Origin: Montifringilla adamsi
Lineage: Eukaryota; Chordata; Aves; Passeriformes; Passeridae
Assembly: GCA_017590115.1 (NCBI GenBank)
Contig: JAGGNK010008337.1
Location: forward strand, 5,695,609-5,759,608
Direction: 5' to 3'
Length of the DNA stretch: 64,000 bases
Below the pieces are notes generated by a model. It was not told the origin of the DNA, ran no database searches, and saw nothing but the letters and a program-made list of their open reading frames with translations. Both the position numbers and the translations under genes were made by a program. Shown here piece by piece: positions 37,677 through 49,500 of this stretch (positions are counted from its first letter, which is position 1; the number at the start of each line of letters is the position of its first letter).

Positions 37677-39303
37677 TGGCAATTACTGTTGAAAAATATC
37701 CATGATCTAGTGGCACCTATCCCTCCATAATGCCATCCTGGACTTCAAAGTCTGTGTGGATGAATTCTGCTCCGATGTCTGGTGAGAGTGCAGCAGTACA
37801 AGCAGGGGCAGAATGCACTCAGTGGTGATATGAGCATTGGGACCCCCTTCTAACCTGCTTGGCCTGGCTGAGAAATCTGAGACTTCATTTAATGGCATTA
37901 ATCTTTTGCCCTGTAGCACAGCCGATTGTGCCCACAGAAGACTTCCACAGGAGTCAGGCTCCCAAGGAGTGTGGGCTTTAGGTGGAAATAGCAACGATGC
38001 TGGTGCCAAGAGGCTTGTTTCAGGCTGGGCTAACTTGCTTTTTCCCCTAGTCCTTTATTTGTTGAGTCCAGAAACAGGGATATCTGGGGTGGGTTTGGGT
38101 AGTCTCAGGTTTGTCCCTCTTATCCATTTAGCTCAAATGTTGAACTGTGTGGAAGTTCTTTGTTAGCAGGGGAAAAGCATCTGGTCATCCAGTGATTTTT
38201 CCACACTTAGCTCCTTGCCAAGGAACATAACTGGTCATCACAAGAAAGCTGCACTCACTCCCTCAGCTCACTTCAGTGTTGGGCTGAAGAAAACAAATTG
38301 TAATATGCTATTAGAGACATTTTGTAACCTGGCAGCTAATAGTATTGCTCAATTAGACTGTCTTGTGTCTTAACACATCATTTAGGTTATATAGATAGCC
38401 AGATTTTTACTTGGAGTTTTATTTTAATGTTCCTTAACATTCCTGTGTAAATACAGCTCTTAACTGATCACAATAAGATTCTACTGAACTAGGACTAAAA
38501 TTTCCTCATTAATCTCCAATTTTGGTACAATACAGTATGGTATTAATGTCACTTTTGGTCTTGTACAGTTGTCAGGGCCCTGACATAGCTGGACATAACA
38601 GCGTGACTTTTATAACCTTGTTATAAAAAGCAATTAGGGGCAACATCCAGCTCTGCAGTTAGCATCACATGGAGATGAAAGGAGCTTCCAACAGTGAATT
38701 TAATTAGCAGGAATCACAGAGTAGCCTGTGACCTGCAGTGCAGATAACATAGCTCCTGTCCAGCAATGTTACCCTTGCTCTGAAAGGGCACCTAAACTGC
38801 TCTGGTGCTAGATCCATGCATAACTTACAGGCTTCCAAGGGACTGGAGCTGGAAACTTCCAATCAGGAAGGTTGAATCAGGAAATGAAATGCTGGTAAAT
38901 CCAGTCTTGGACCAAGCAACAGCATGGGCAGCTTTAAAATACTGAGGAATAATCCAGAAGGAACTGTGTGCTAATGCCAGCAGTAACTGGATGTGTCTCA
39001 AGAATGTGTGTAAGAGATTTTGGTAACCAAAGCTGGGCTGCACAGAGTAATAAAATGAGTGGCTGCTTCGTATGTGTAAGTGCATAGGGGTAAGGAGAGC
39101 TGTGATGTACGACTTTGGAGTCGTACGAAAGGAGTCTTCAGGACTTGTGTTGGCCATGATGCAGGAATTCCTTGTTTGATATTGAGGGGATGTGCCCCAT
39201 GATATCTCCCTGCAGAGCTTGATGGTGCTTGCCCAGCTCTGGAAGTGGCTGGGCAGCCACCAGAGCACCCAGCCACCCTCCTCAGGAGGCCAGGAAGATA
39301 ATT
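37677..39303. other. Intergenic; palindromes present, no gene recognised
   Basis: The region contains a perfect 14-bp palindrome at 38571-38584, a 9-bp-stem hairpin at 38608-38628 and an 8-bp-stem hairpin at 39107-39126. ORFs at 38825-39276 on the minus strand overlap in two frames and show no family. Confidence 0.5.
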
Positions 39304-39735
39304 GGGGGCTGGAGCACCTCTCCTACAGACAGGCTGAGAAGTTGGGGTTCAGCCTGGAGAAAAGAAGGCTGGGGTGAGACCCCACTGTGGTCTGCCAGTA
39401 CCTGAAAGGGGTTTCTGAAAAGCAGGGAGAGGGACTTCTCACAAGGGCAGATAGTGTCAGGACAAGGAACAATGGCTTTAAGCAGATAGAGGGCAGGCTT
39501 AGATTATCTGTTAGGGATAAATAATTCGCTCAGAGGCAGATGAACCACTGGCACAAGTTGCCCAGAGAGGTCGTGGATGCCCTATCCCTGGCATCCCTGG
39601 AAGTGTTCAGGGCCAGGTTGGACAGGGCTTGGAGCAACCTGGTCTGGTGGAAGGTGTGCCTGCCCATGGCAGGGAGTTGGAATGAGATGATCTTTAAGGT
39701 CCCTTCCAACCCAAAGCTTTCCATGAATCCTGTGG
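39304..39735 (+). mobile_element. CR1 LINE 3' fragment, plus strand
   Basis: Typical CR1 blocks run in order: gggctggagcacctctccta, ggttcagcctggagaaaaga, ggcacaagttgcccagagag, gatgatctttaaggtccctt, ccaacccaaag, ending in a degenerate octamer. It is about 430 bp. The part before ggcacaagttg is shortened and rearranged compared with the usual aaggaagaaattcttccc block. No intact coding frame remains. Confidence 0.93.
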
Positions 39736-42025
39736 AAAAGCATCACCTACCATGAGAAGGGCTGCTCTCATTTTTCTGCTTTTTCCCCTACTCTGTGCGG
39801 TGTGTACTGAACACTTGCTGGGTTTCACAGTGCTGATGCAGTCAGATTTTCTGCCTTGAAATCTGATTATATCCATTCTCCAACCTGTCTATGCCTAGTG
39901 CCAGACTTAAAGAGCCATTTCTGCTATGATACTCTGCTGAGACACTGCAGGAGGTTACTTGCAGGAGGCTAGCTGGCATTTGACCCAGAGTAACAGCAGA
40001 GATTTTTAAGATTGTTCTTGAGTGTAATCTAAAATCTTCAAGCTAGAGGTGCAGAAAACAAAACTGATATGTGCCCAGAAACAAAAAGAACAGGATTTAA
40101 AATAATTTATCAATAAATTATTATTTAATAAACAGGTAAGAAGTGGGTTCCCAAATTTTCATCTAAGCTGAATTTCATCAAATACCAAGAATAACTACCT
40201 CTCCAAAACGTAATTATTTTCAAACACATCAGGATTTTCATACTTTTGGGGCTTGGTCCAGCAGCCTAAGAGCAAAGAAGCTGTGTTTGAGGCCTGTTTT
40301 AGAGCACTTCAAATCTATCTGTCCAATGCCATTCTTTTTGTGCCACCTCAGGAATACAGAGCAATTAAAACATTCTCAGCATAGCATTTAGTTCTGCACT
40401 GAAGCCAGCAAGTGCAAGGTGTGAGACAGCTTTGCAGGCTGCTCCCAGGTCTGAACCTGAAGCTTGGGAATGATAGATAAATGGGAGAAGGATACCAGCA
40501 GGGCTATGCAAGATTTCCTTGTCCTGATGTAGTGGTGTTGAGTCAGTAACTTCATTTTTTTTGGCTCTGTGCCCAGCTGTAAAGGGGCAGACAGAGGCTG
40601 AGCGTGCCTGGGGTGGCTGTTTCCATTTTAGAGTTTGGGATGGGGGACATGAGGGGGCCTGGCAGAGGAGAAATGGGCAATGAAGCTTTTGTTGTTTGGT
40701 TTTAGCAGCACTTGGCTGGACTCCCCCATCTCCCAGTGGCAGGAGGTGTTTGCAAATACATATATGTGTGTGAGTGCTGGGGTGAGGTGTGTCCTGCAGC
40801 ATACGGCGTGCGCAGATGCACGGTGGCAGGTGTGAACTGTGCAACTATATTTGTGTGCTCTGAGCCTGCTTTGGAGAGAAGAAAGAGGCTGCTGAGAACC
40901 CTGGCTAGGTGCTCACTTTTCTTGTAATATATTAGTTTAATTTAAATTCACTTTACAGTCAGTGCACATGAGAATTATTTTGAAGGTTTAATTTGCTAGC
41001 TGCTGAAAGCAATAAGGTGGCTATCAACAGAGAAGAAATAGCCTGGCTCTTTGTTAATGCTCTTGGGCTGTACTGTAAGTACTCCAGGCAGCTGTAATGG
41101 GGAGAGGCAAATAAACCATTGTTGCTTTTAGAATCGCTTATTTTATAGTATCAATAGTTTTCTGTTTCTAGATATTTACCTGAGGTACTTTCTGGGGCAG
41201 ATAGCTGGGGGAATCCATGCAGATTCTCAGAAACATTCAGAGGGAAAAGCTGTTTAACCACCCAGAAAACATAATGCTTGGTCTCTAATTAGTGGCAAAA
41301 ACTTCAATAAATTTATTATGTTTGGATTGGTGCTAATTTTTCTGCCCAGTTTGGTCAGCAGAAGCTGTACTGAACTGCCTGTATTTGTATTGGGAATTTT
41401 ATTTCTTATGATGGCAGGATTTGATTTTATCTGCAACCATCTGGAGTAAGTTTATTTGTGTTACGTGGCTTGCATGTATTTATACTTCAGACTGAGATCC
41501 CTTAAATTGAATTCTCTGAATTTTTACATATCATATAAATGACATTTGCTTGCAACACAGTGGAGTGATTACAGTGAATACTGAAATGGCAACATTCTGC
41601 AGGAAAAAAATACAGTGTAAAAAGAACATTCATTTACAGGAGAGTGTAAATTTATACTCTTTAATGAAATGCATTCACTGTGCAGTAAAATACTTCTTGT
41701 GCCTATTGAAGCACAATTACAAAGCACTGAAACTTATAATATTTGAGACATTCTGTTTCACAGTAAAAGTTGCCATGTTTGTTAAAATTACATTTGATAG
41801 AGTGAAATAAACATGGTCTGTGCATATGTCTATTTCTCTATATTGATAATATTAAATAAATGCAATCATGACATCAATCTGCTGCAGACCAGAAGTCCTG
41901 TACCTGGGCTCCTTCAGTCACAGCTGAGTTCCACCACTGCTTCTTGCAGTTGAGGAGGTGCCATCCTCAGGAGAAGAGTGAGGGAATGTGGCTTGACAGG
42001 GACTGTGATGTAGGAATGTGCCCCC
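39736..42025. other. Intergenic, no gene recognised
   Basis: AT-rich islands lie near 40090-40230 and 41460-41880. The 159-codon minus-strand ORF at 40365-40844 has no recognisable domain. No repeat was identified. Confidence 0.5.
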
Positions 42026-42409
42026 TGTTGATGGAGTGACAAAATTATCCTTTGTCTCCTAAAAAAGGAAAAAAGCCCAGAAGTTTCTCTCCCCAATTAG
42101 GTAAAAAGACACCTCATAGGACCTTGGGGACTTCACCTCAAATTTAAGGATAGCCAACTGGACAGGAGCCAAAAAGTCCTGCCTAAGCAATTTACTGAAA
42201 AAAGAAGACAACAAAGAAACAAATTGCTTTTGTGAGGTGTTTTACCAGGAGCAAGAGCCTCTTGCCCTGGCTTGGTTTTTCTCTGTAAAGAGCTTTGCTA
42301 TTTTGCCTTTTATTAAAACGTTTCTGTTTCCAGCACTGCCACAGAAGCCATCCTGCTGATTTTATGCCATCTGAGGTGCTGAGCTATCTTGGGTGTTATA
42401 TAAATCAAC
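42026..42409 (+). mobile_element. Probable ERV LTR, plus strand
   Basis: The block contains aaaaagcccagaagtttctc, tggacaggagccaaaaagtc, gagcaagagcctcttgccct and a poly(A)-like ttttattaaaacgtttctg, in an order I recall from a common passerine LTR. It begins TGTTGATGGAG and may end AAATCAACA. No target duplication was found, so the edges are uncertain. Confidence 0.5.
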
Positions 42410-45217
42410 AAGAGCTTATAAGACCTGGCTCAAGGAATCCAATATACCAGTGTGATTGACCATGGAAATTTCTGGAGCAGGTTTTGTGTGACAGACAGGG
42501 CCAGGAGACACCGATGCATCTCTCAGAGGGAAAAGAGAGACTGACCAAAAAGTGGCTTTCAGAGCCAAGTGAACCCCACGTGAACAGCCAAGTTCTCTCC
42601 AAACTGTGACAGAGATCTCTGCACAGACATTTTGCCAGGATCTGGATAGAACATATTTGTGGTACTTGGCAGTCAAACCCCGTTGCCCACAGGCTGGGCT
42701 TGTCTCAGGGAGGGACTCTTCCAGCTCTTGAGGGAATGGCTGCAGCAAGGAATGGTTGTGGTGACATTACAGCCAGGACCTGTTATTCACAGACGTGCTG
42801 GAGATGATGGAAGCAAAAAAAGAAAATGCAATTGTCTCAAGCCCATTCACTGCCAGGAGAGAAGCCTGATGACACAAATGCTTTTGTTCTCTCACAGCTC
42901 TGGTTTCTGCAGGCGCAAACTGAGAAAATGTGTATATTTTTGGATAGCTACAAAAATGTTTTCAATAATGTGTGCCTGGTAATTTCTTTGATTTATTAGG
43001 CCATAATTGTGCTAGGGAAATACAGTGTTTGTGGATAGGCCTTTTTGGGGTTGTTCTGGACAGCCATCAGCCATGCTATAGGGAGCAGCTTTTCCTTTGT
43101 TTGCATGCCTTCTCCCTTTTACAGCTCTCAGCTGTCCTGTAAGGGAAAATCCTCCTGGAGAGAGCCCCAGCCCCATGGCTCTGCTGGCACCACAGATCCC
43201 ACATCCATTGCCTCCTGGGCTGGCTCTGAGGCCTCCTGGCATGGCCATCCTCATTTTGGGGCTTCCTGGGGGAGGCACAAATTACTGCAACACTCAGGCC
43301 ACGCCAAACCTGCTCATTGCCCCTCTGGGAGCACTGGAGGGACATTTATCATCATATCGGGGTGAGGATCTGCCCTCTGGAATGTCTGGTGCCAGGTTAA
43401 CATGTTTCTTGCTGCTCCAGTGTAGCAATCCTCACCTTTCCTCAGACCCCAAAGAACAAGCTCCGAGAGAATAGATTAAAATGCCCCAAATTATGGTGCT
43501 GGACATCAAATAGCACAAGATGCCTTTTATCAGTGCAGATTCTAGCCTGCTTTCTCTTTGTAGCTGGTGTTAAATTGCTGGCTGAAGATAACCACTTATC
43601 ATGGTTTACATGCCCATTTCTAGTCCAGAAATGTGAGGAGGCTCGACTCTCTTGGGCTAATAATGCTCTGTCCATTTCTGTCTTCAGCTCAGCTGAAGAA
43701 GCTGTTACATAAAATAAATGCTGTAAAGATGAAGTTGGCCATTCCCTCCCTTCTCTGCAAAGGTCATCAGCTCATATTCTGAGATAACGGAATCTGAATT
43801 CCACTTGCCCTTTTTATTTCAAAAGAGGAAAACCTGCTATTTATTCCAACCAAAATATTGGTTCAAATTGAATGGTTCAAGAGGTTCAAGAAGCACCTGG
43901 GTGCTTGAGGATTTGCTGCTGTGGATTTTCTCCAAGCTGGCTGTCCATGGCACAGCTTGCCAGTGCTCTCCCATGTAGTTTTTAGGCCCAGATGCACAAA
44001 GGTATTTGTTCTCCACTTTCAGTTAATTTTCCATTTCACCTCAGTCCTGAGTGGCTCTGGCATTTTTTTTTTCCCATTGCATATTCTCAATAATGCTGGT
44101 CCTCAGGCTCAGTGACATCCTTGGCTGTGTCCTTGTGTACGTGTAGTAGCAAGGGAGAAGTTGGGGACTCTGGGGACACAAATGGGATAGAGCTGGTAGA
44201 ACTGGGAAGGGAAGAGTCTGGGAGAAAGTGACAGAAAGCAGGGGAGCGAAGGAGTTGTGCCTGAGGAGGAGCAGGGCAAGGGAAGGGAAAGGATGGGCTG
44301 GGAAGAGGATATAGGGTGCCAAAGGAGGGTGAGAGAACCTGAGAGGGCATGGGGTATGCAGAGAATTGAGAGCTGAAAGGAAGAGAGGACCAATTTAAAA
44401 AATGAAACTCTGGAACTAGAACAGTTAATTTGACGAAAGGCAAATTTGTGAGGAAAGGAGGAAGATAAAATGATGGAGAGGCTTTGCACGGAGGTGGCAT
44501 TTCCATCCTGACTGCAGTTGGCACAAACAAGGTTGCAGGAGGGCAGGGGCATGAGGAGACCTGCTCACAGAGCACCACAAGAAGAGCAGCACCATTGCAG
44601 AGCCCCTCTCTGCTCCCCCTCTGGCTCTGCCATCACCTCCCTCCCCCCACTCTCATCCCAGCTAAATTTATTCTGCTCCTAGTACTGTTTCTGTGCTGAA
44701 CAAACCAGCTCTGTACAAATTAGGAGGACAAGATGTTCAGAAGTGGTGAATTCACACTTCTTTTTTTTTTTTTGTTTTCCTAGCACATAAAAGCAAATTT
44801 AGATTGGTGATGGGGAGGGCAACCAAACTCAGGGGGTGGGGAAAACCACACAAAAAAGCATTTCATTGCTCAAAGGGCTGAGTGCAACATATCCAAAGCA
44901 GCTTCTAAATGAATCTTTGCATTACCAAGGTGGATTGCAGCAGCACTGATGCTGATTATAAATGGTGACTTTCTTCCCATAAAGGCCTGAGCAAACACAC
45001 ACTTTGTCTTGGGCCAGGTGCCCTTTGTATTGAGTTTCCTATTTCTGTAGGTACAGATGAAAATTTCCTAGCAAATTTGACCACTGTGAGCTCGGTCTCT
45101 CTGGGTCAGATGGAATTTAGCATCCTCTGCACCCCTGTTGGTTTGGCCCCCCGTTAAAGCAGGCCTCAGGGTGGGGGGTGCAGGAGCTGCTAAGGAGGAG
45201 CAGCTCAGAGGGTCAGA
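42410..45217. other. Intergenic; purine-rich tract, no gene recognised
   Basis: Positions about 44140-44480 are strongly G/A-rich on the + strand, which creates long stop-free minus-strand frames (44087-44578, 44109-44552) that are Ser/Pro/Leu-rich and not gene-like. The GC-richer patch at 43040-43475 produces overlapping ORFs on both strands without family resemblance. Confidence 0.55.
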
Positions 45218-45222
45218 CTGGG

Positions 45223-45885
45223 TGTCCTGGGTTGCCAAGCAAATTGTATTTTATTTAACTGCTATCTGTAGGGCAGTTGTCTTCTGCTAAGTGGGCAGTT
45301 TTCCTTATCTCTTCCACAACCACTCCTCCCTCCAGGGGGACATCTGCTGATAACAGGCTATGGAATGTCACTGCATGGCTGATAAGAACTGCAGCATCCC
45401 ACTGGGAGATGCTCCCCCAGAGGGAGGAGCCAAGCATTCCTACCCAGATATAATCTGGAGATTCTGGAACACCAGCATGGCTTCTCCACTGGATTTCCCA
45501 GAGGAACAGCAGCTGCCTCTTCCACTGGACCTTCAGAGGAAGACTACACCCTTTTCTACAGGATCCCTGCTCCAACAGAGCCACACCTGACACTCCAGGA
45601 GGACTGCAGCCACAATTCCAATTGGACTGCTACCAACACCCTGACCAACAGGGTGTCAGGTTGTGTTCTGACTCTGTCAGTGTTGTTTTAGTTCACTGCA
45701 TTGTTTATTTCATCTTTTTATTTTCTTCCCTAGTGAAGAACTGTTATTTCTGCTCCCATATTTTTTTCGCCTGAGAGCTCCTTAATTTAAAAACTATAGC
45801 AATTCAGAGGGAGGGTTTTACATTTTCCATTTCAGGGGAGGCTCCTGCCTTCCTTAGCAGACACCTGGCTTTCCAAACCAAGACA
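45223..45885 (+). mobile_element. Solo ERVL-like LTR (663 bp) with CTGGG target duplication
   Basis: The element begins TGTCCTGGGTTGCC and ends AAACCAAGACA, a near inverted repeat (TGTCCTGG versus CCAAGACA). It sits between exact 5-bp duplications, CTGGG, at 45218-45222 and 45886-45890. Its 3' third matches the LTR at 11245-11621. The 112-codon ORF on the minus strand is inside the LTR and is not a gene. No internal viral region is attached. Confidence 0.88.
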
Positions 45886-46099
45886 CTGGGGAAGGGGGCA
45901 GCGACTCAGGGCTTGGGGGCTGCTCCTGAAACCAGGGACCAGCTGAAACCAGCTGGTGCTGCTTCATGAGCAGTTCTGTGCACATAAAGAACAGAAGAAA
46001 ATCTGTTCTCTAAGCTTTCCCCAGAGAAATGCCAAGGAGGACATATCTGGCTGTCTTCTATGAGGCACTCACAGGGCCCAGGTTTGCAAAGTCATGCGA

Positions 46100-46507
46100 T
46101 GTCACTTTCATATTTTCTGAAAAATCCCCTTACCCAGGATTTTTCTCCCGGGAAGCTGAGAAGTCTCAGAGAAAAAGGAAAACAATATTATCTCATTTGC
46201 TTCTCATGTGTTTTGCTGCTTTGGAATGTAGTTGGAGATTGTTTACCAACAGGTGATTGATTGGTTTCTGCTGTGAATTATTTTGACTCATTGGCCAACC
46301 AGGGCCAAGCTGTGTTGGACTCTGGAAAGAGTCACGAGTTTCATTATTGTCTTTTCAGCATTCTATAAGTATCCTTTCTGTATTCTTTAATATAGTATAG
46401 TATTCTTTAATATAATATAGTATCATAAAATAATAAATTAGCCTTCTGAGAACATGGAGTCAGATTCATCATTCCTTCCTGCCACGAGCCACCCCGCAAA
46501 CACAATA
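46100..46507 (+). mobile_element. Solo ERVK-like LTR, copy D (408 bp)
   Basis: The element begins TGTCACTTTCATATTTTCTG and ends CACAATA. Flanks ATGCGA (46094-46099) and ATGCAC (46508-46513) share their first four bases. It carries the family poly(A) block aataaattagccttctgaga. It lies only about 200 bp from the ERVL-like LTR at 45223. Confidence 0.85.
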
Positions 46508-46513
46508 ATGCAC

Positions 46514-49500
46514 GAGCCCAGATTTACAGATTGGAAAATCCTCTTAAGGTTGAAGTACTTGGTTTCCTAATTCCTCAAGCCAGAGGGACACCTGCACCTG
46601 ACTGCTTCTGTAAATTCTGACTTTAAGACCAGATTACTGCAGCAGCAGAGGGCTCTGCTACCCCACTCCCTTGCTCTGTGTCTCAGAAAGGATTACTTTT
46701 TTTTGGTGCAAAGATTAGCAATGCAAACAGAGGGAAAAGAAGTCTGAATATGCCAATTGCTTGGTTTAATTAAAAAAATTCTTTCACCATATTTTTTCAA
46801 AGAAAAGTGGCTTTTCCAGAGGAAATGACTGAGTTCTTTCAAGGGGCAGAAAAAGAAAGCCAAACCTATTTACCACGTCAAATCCAGAAAGGTTCATTGA
46901 AGAAGGGCAAAAAATTTTGAAAGTTTCACAACAAGACTTAAAAATTTAGTTTTGTTTTGGCTGGAAGCACTGCCTTTTTCCCCCATTCCAAACACGTGTG
47001 AGAGCTGACCTTGCCCTGCTGGGTGCTGTACTCTTGACTTTCTTGGTGCCCTGCAGCGACAACTCCTCTTTTATCAAAAAAGGATCTGAGAAGAAAGGGG
47101 ACTTGCTAGAAATCTGTAATTAGGATATAATGTCCCTTCTCCTTCAGGTATTTTCCTTGCAAGTGCTAGGGTTTCTCCAAGAGAAGTGGTGAGCATTGAT
47201 ACTCTCCCTGTGATGAACAAAATCTCCCCTGTCAATGCAGTAAGCACAGGAATGCAATAGGTTGTCACAAATCCTGTCCAATACCCTCTTGCAAAATAAT
47301 TACACTTCAAGAGAATTTTGATCTCATGTTAACAAGGCCCCCTACAATCTTTGTGCTCTCAGTCGTATTAGAAACTGATTTATAATTAATGACAACTGCA
47401 ATGCCACCACCTTTCCATGAGAGAGATCTTTAGCTGCCTCCTCAAAAGGGGTTGAAAAAAAGAGAAAAATATGAGAGAAAGGTTTAATGGCTGCTTTGCC
47501 ATGTTAATAGTAAGTGGCTCTCACTCAGAAGTATCTGGAAGCACAGAATATATGAGCAAGAAAATAATGTTCATATAGTGAGCATTTAAATTACAGTTGA
47601 AAAAACCTTATTTGAGTAAAACCAAGAATGTATTCTGTGCAGCATAATATCCAATAACTGTATTTTACCTCTAGAGAGGTACTGAAGTGAATAGTTTGAC
47701 CAGGATTTGACAGTTTGCAGAGTTCATACTCAAGACAGTGTGTTTGTGGGATGGATGTTCTTAAGAAGCCTGTGAAAGATGAGTTTGTTTAACACAGAAA
47801 ATTTCTTGTTGCTATTCCTGTTGACTTCTGCTCCTTTGATTTTTCCCTCCAGAATTTACTCAATAAATAGGTCCCTAATGTATCTACATTCTTCAAAAGC
47901 ATTAAAAAATCTGGGTCTGATTAATTAAAATCTCATTATCCATCATAATTGCAGTAGGTATGCAAAAATAGAAGATTTATTATTCAAGGAATTAATACAT
48001 TTCTAGAACTCTTTGGGGTTCATATGAGAATTGGAAATGAGCACTGTATAATAATTTGCTTCAGGAGAGCTAATTAAGTCAGTTCATTTATTCGGTTATC
48101 TAAGCCTGGTCTAATCCTGTATACTGCTAAAACCTTTTGATGCTCCCAACTTCATTACTGATTTGAATTAATACGAGGACACAAACAGAAAATGTTCCTT
48201 CCATTTAGTAATGCATGGGAAGTGCCAGGCCTGAGATCCACAGGGTAAATCTGTATCCTGCCCTTGTCTTCCAACCAAAGACATGGACTCCTTTTCAGAG
48301 CAACTACCTTTGGTCCTGCTGGAGTCTCTCTGGATAACACCAGCTCAGAAAGTGCCTCTCTTGCAGCTGGCTTTGGGGGGTCTGGGGGGAGAAGGGGGGT
48401 CACAAGCAAGCTGTGATCACAACTGCTGTCACAGCTGGCATTTACTCTGCACAAAGGGTCTGTGCTCTGGGAAAAGAAGGGAATGGTCCTTGTGGCCATC
48501 TTTACCCCTTTCTGCTTCTCTGCCTCATGCCAAACACCGGAGAGTACACACAGACAAAAGAGAGTCCACTTGTCAGTAAACAAAGGGTATTTATTTAAGA
48601 TGAGGGTAAATTCTGAGTTCTGACAGCCCTCTGTATGAGGATGCTCACTGGGAGGGTAGGGAAAAGGCCACGAGACCTGTTGTCTGCTGTCTCCAGGAGA
48701 AAACCTTATTGGTTGCTCTTAAAGCAAAGTATTTTTTAGAAAAACACTGAAACTAATTATTATTAGTCTCATGTACATGAGTTTATTTCTTCCATTATAG
48801 ACCCACTGTATTTTCACGGGAAAAAGAAAACCAGTCTTGGTACTCTTGCTTGGAGTTGATACTGTTGGGATATCAGAGTTCAATTTTCATGAGAAAACCT
48901 CTGGAGACTTCAGTCCTCATGCAAACTGGCCATACTAGTCATCCATTTAATTTCTTTTCATAAAACCACGCTATAAAACTAATTCTTGGGTCTGAAGCTT
49001 CTGGAGTGTGCTGTGTACTTAAGGAGATCAAAGGGAGAACCAAGTAGCAGTTCTGGAGAATTTCCATGAATATATTGCATGAGGTAAAAGAGTTCTACAG
49101 GAAACTTCTGGTTTGCCAGGAAGGACTGAAGAAGTTACAGTCCTTGCACTGCTGTAGTAAGGGAATTATTTATTAGCTAGTAGATCACTGGGTCTTCTGA
49201 CTTATAATTGACTGTTTTGCATGGGAGTTTGCAGACCTGCTTCCTGGAGAACTGAAGCCATAGCTCCATCAGAGAGATGAAGTGATGATGGCCTCTTAAA
49301 ATTCCCAACGTTTATTTTTTTCTTGGCTGTGCACAAATACTTCATAAATTTTACATCCAGCTCATTTTTTTGCAGCCCCAGACACCATAGCTTTCAATTA
49401 AGTAGGGTTTGGATTTTCTCTTCCATTTTGTAAAGAATCTCCATTATCAGATGTTGACACCAATTGATTATCCCTCCTTATTGCCTCTTCTAAGATCACT

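Noticed and set aside
44087..44578. 163-codon Ser/Pro-rich minus-strand ORF
   Set aside because: It is caused by a purine-rich + strand tract lacking minus-strand stops. Two frames are open at once, with no family match.
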